Of a stretch of DNA of 64,000 nt, positions 61,957 through 64,000 are shown piece by piece. The notes below the pieces were generated by a model. That model saw nothing but the letters and a program-made list of their open reading frames with translations, was not told where the DNA came from and did no database searches. The first letter of the stretch is position 1; each line of letters starts with the position of its first letter. The position numbers were made by a program, and so were the translations under genes. Source of the stretch: Paracoccaceae bacterium (GTDB lineage: Bacteria; Pseudomonadota; Alphaproteobacteria; Rhodobacterales; Rhodobacteraceae); the NCBI GenBank assembly GCA_016744015.1, contig JADGFD010000008.1:1-64000 (forward strand), in the 5' to 3' direction.

Positions 61957-63078
61957 CTACGCGATGAGCCGTTTATGCTGTTGCAATGCATATCGGTCCG
62001 TCATCCCTGCGATATAATCAGATATTTTTCGCGCCTGTGCCAGCTCGCCCTCTGCGCGCCAACCGTCGGGCAAGCCCGCCGGATCCGCCATAAAGCCCGC
62101 AAACAGGTCTCGCACCACCTGCGCCGTCTCCACGCGCATGACCTTCACGGTTTTATGCCGATACATATGGCCAAACAAAAATGTCCTTATCTCTTTAAGT
62201 TCGCCCCATAATCCAGCTGAAAACTGCACCACAGGCTGGCCGAGCATCCGTATGTCCTGCGCCGATTCAGCCCCCGCCTCGGCAAGCCTTCCTGCACTTT
62301 CCACCAACACATCTTCAACCATCACGCCAAATACCCGCCTCAGGGCTTCGTGCCGCCGCCGCTCCGCTTCCAAGCCGGGATATTTGGCATCCACCTCCGC
62401 AAAGCAGCGGCCTACGATCGGCAGGTGCAAGATGTCTTCGACGCCAAAAAGCCCCGCCCGTAAGCCGTCATCAAGGTCGTGGTTATTGTAGGCAATATCG
62501 TCGGCCAGCGCGGCCACCTGCGCCTCGGCACTGGCATAGGTGCCAAGCTCAAGGTTAAACGCCGCATTCGCCTCCGAGAGCGCATAGGGGATATCTCCCA
62601 CCACCGGCCCATTATGTTTGGCAATGCCTTCCAAGGCTTCCCATGTCAGGTTCAGCCCGTCAAACTCAGCGTAATGCTGCTCCAGCTTGGTCACAATCCT
62701 GATCGCCTGTGCGTTATGATCAAAGCCGCCAAAGGGCTGCATGCACTCATCCAGCGCGTCTTCGCCCGTATGGCCAAAGGGTGTGTGGCCTAGGTCATGC
62801 GCCAGCGCCACAGCCTCCGTTAGCTCTTCATTTAGCCCCAGCGTCCGCGCAATCGTGCGCGCCACCTGCGCCACTTCAATCGAGTGCGTGAGCCGTGTAC
62901 GAAAATGGTCGCCCTCGTGCTCCACAAATACCTGCGTTTTGTGCTTGAGCCGCCGAAAAGCGGTGGAATGGATAATCCGGTCTCGGTCTCGCTGAAAGCA
63001 AGACCGGTGGGCGCTATGGCCCTCGTCTAGTTGCCGCCCACGGCTCAGCGAGGGCTTCGAGGCGTATCTCGCCAACAT
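61957..63078 (-). CDS. dgt: Deoxyguanosinetriphosphate triphosphohydrolase-like protein
   Basis: 373 residues of the HD superfamily. HSTAFRRLKHKTQVF, RTRLTHSIEVAQVARTIAR and VALAHDLGHTPFGHTGEDAL place the metal-binding His/Asp set; NAQAIRIVTKLE and DDIAYNNHDLDDGLRAG complete it. It would hydrolyse dNTPs, keeping pools balanced. GGAG is nine bases before the ATG. Divergent from erpA. Confidence 0.94.
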   Translation of the reverse strand: MLARYASKPSLSRGRQLDEGHSAHRSCFQRDRDRIIHSTAFRRLKHKTQVFVEHEGDHFRTRLTHSIEVAQVARTIARTLGLNEELTEAVALAHDLGHTPFGHTGEDALDECMQPFGGFDHNAQAIRIVTKLEQHYAEFDGLNLTWEALEGIAKHNGPVVGDIPYALSEANAAFNLELGTYASAEAQVAALADDIAYNNHDLDDGLRAGLFGVEDILHLPIVGRCFAEVDAKYPGLEAERRRHEALRRVFGVMVEDVLVESAGRLAEAGAESAQDIRMLGQPVVQFSAGLWGELKEIRTFLFGHMYRHKTVKVMRVETAQVVRDLFAGFMADPAGLPDGWRAEGELAQARKISDYIAGMTDRYALQQHKRLIA

Positions 63079-63158
63079 GTGTCAATGCTCCGCACTTGTA
63101 ACAGGTCTGATGCCCGCTTACATTGCTTGTGTTACAGTAGTTTACACAGGTTGAACAG

Positions 63159-63491
63159 ATGCAGCTTACCGTGCCCCCCAAAGTGACCCCGCGCGCCTTT
63201 GAGCGCTTGGCCGAAATTAACGATACCAGCGACGCGCCGCAAGCGCTGCGCATCGCGGTTGAGGGTGGCGGCTGCTCTGGTTTTCAATACGAAATCGAGC
63301 TGGGAGACCCTAAGGATGACGACCTCGTGCTAGAGGGCAGCGGCCAAAAAGTGGTCATTGACCCCATATCACTGCCCTTTCTCGCCGACGCCACAATTGA
63401 TTTTACAACAGAGCTGATCGGCGCACGTTTTGTCATCGAAAACCCCAACGCCACCTCCAGCTGTGGCTGCGGCACCAGCTTTTCGATGTAA
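63159..63491 (+). CDS. erpA: Iron-sulfur cluster insertion protein ErpA-like (A-type carrier)
   Basis: 110 residues with the three conserved Cys: Cys39 in GGGCSGFQY and Cys102/Cys104 in SSCGCGTSF. It delivers Fe-S clusters to target proteins. An inverted repeat TGTAACA (63097-63103) and TGTTACA (63130-63136) lies between it and dgt. Confidence 0.93.
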   Translation: MQLTVPPKVTPRAFERLAEINDTSDAPQALRIAVEGGGCSGFQYEIELGDPKDDDLVLEGSGQKVVIDPISLPFLADATIDFTTELIGARFVIENPNATSSCGCGTSFSM

Positions 63492-64000
63492 ATGGAGGGG
63501 GAACGCAAGAAAGCCCTTCCTACCAAACCCGTGCATTTTCGCGGATATTTGACTGAATATCGGGGCAAGATCTCACCGCTTGCTTTCACAATATTTCCGC
63601 CCGAGCCCGGCATTGGACCAGAATCCAAATGCCGCGTTGAGCATCATTTTTCCAAAACCATAAAATCCCGTATTTATGGCGTGGACGACAATCAGGCCTT
63701 TGACTTGGCGCTCAGTAGTATTGAGCAAATCCTCCCCTACGAAAATATTATATTTGGAAAAGCTAAAGCACATGGCGACGGAAGCCCCGTCAAGCGTTTT
63801 CAAAGGCAATCAGCATGTTGGCGAAAGCTCACCAAATTCCGTGCCCTCAAATATATCGAAGCTGGCGATGCGGTTATTGTTGACGATCATTTCAAAGGTC
63901 AGGTTGCGTATTCAACGATCTCTGACACTTGGTTAGACAGCTTCAAAAAGCCTGAATGGAGTGGACCTGAATACAAAGGCGTAATGGTGATTGACGATGA
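63492..64000 (+). CDS. Unrecognised gene running off the right edge (partial)
   Basis: From the ATG that directly follows the erpA stop (TAAATG) the frame is open for 169 codons to the end of the window. The product begins MEGERKKALPTKPVHFRG and contains KSRIYGVDDNQAFDLALSSI, a pattern seen in small uncharacterised domains (possibly DUF6968-like), then a Lys/Asp-rich segment (EAGDAVIVDDHFKGQVAYST). The DNA is more AT-rich than erpA. No good ribosome-binding site precedes the ATG, so translational coupling would be needed. I cannot assign a function. Confidence 0.5.
   Translation, partial: MEGERKKALPTKPVHFRGYLTEYRGKISPLAFTIFPPEPGIGPESKCRVEHHFSKTIKSRIYGVDDNQAFDLALSSIEQILPYENIIFGKAKAHGDGSPVKRFQRQSACWRKLTKFRALKYIEAGDAVIVDDHFKGQVAYSTISDTWLDSFKKPEWSGPEYKGVMVIDD

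Noticed and set aside
1-64000. CRISPR array, integrated phage, insertion sequence
   Set aside because: No regularly spaced direct repeats, no transposase or integrase frames and no tRNA-flanking attachment duplication were found; the tRNA-Pro at 54738 is followed by a normal housekeeping gene.

Overview
The window looks like a chromosomal segment of an alphaproteobacterium, most probably of the Rhodobacterales/Roseobacter group. Support comes from gene content and order: a branched-chain aminotransferase divergent from a petP-petR-like pair, argJ next to a SurA-like isomerase and secA, serC-serA, sfsA-map-radC, the two-domain long dCTP deaminase, argS-SPOR-scpA-scpB, yceD-rpmF-plsX-fabH-ihfA-merR, and a mraZ-led division and cell-wall cluster. 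I see no integrase, transposase, phage module, rRNA operon or CRISPR array. One tRNA (Pro, GGG) is present.

Layout. 1-4.9 kb: the tail of an upstream gene, a secreted GDSL esterase divergent from a YbbA/YbbP-type ABC system, and a BAX-inhibitor-like membrane protein. 5-7.7 kb: ribosomal protein L33, a Nudix hydrolase, rsfS and rlmH. 7.9-9.9 kb: an ECF sigma factor with a membrane partner, a periplasmic CpxP-like protein and an EF-hand protein. 10-14 kb: a DUF983 protein, then a four-gene block of UbiM-like hydroxylase, P450-like protein, acyl carrier protein and alpha/beta hydrolase. 14-21 kb: nucleoside hydrolase, small secreted proteins, a DUF2975/XRE pair, ilvE, petP/petR, a DUF302 protein and a PfkB kinase. 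21-29 kb: mutT, argJ, the isomerase, secA and a long proline/alanine-rich membrane-anchored protein. 29-37 kb: radC, map, sfsA, a CinA-type protein, a MATE pump, serA and serC. 37-48 kb: an AT-rich orphan, a DMT exporter, murD and the mraY-murF-murE-ftsI-ftsL-rsmH-mraZ run. 48-54 kb: a TruA-like/histidine-kinase fusion, bamE, yceD, rpmF, plsX, fabH, ihfA, merR. 54-64 kb: tRNA-Pro, dcd, an outer-membrane beta-barrel candidate, scpB, scpA, a SPOR protein, argS, dgt, erpA and a gene running off the right edge.

The most unusual gene is at 48363-50174. It is one uninterrupted reading frame that joins a whole TruA-type tRNA pseudouridine synthase fold to a PAS-HisKA-HATPase kinase with no membrane segment. 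In the TruA part the catalytic Asp of the GRTDxGVHA motif is Glu and the neighbouring Arg is Pro, and other RNA-modification motifs are eroded, while the kinase motifs are intact. This looks like a pseudoenzyme turned into the sensor input of a kinase.

The gaps between genes carry at least three dispersed repeat families. The largest, with eleven copies at eight loci, has GCGGCGCG/CGCGCCGC arms about 50 bp apart. Five loci lie between convergent genes and three are paired in opposite orientation, much like REP/BIME elements. Several leaders and operator-like palindromes are also visible: upstream of serC, argS, rpmF, the DUF302 gene, the DUF2975/XRE pair and petP.
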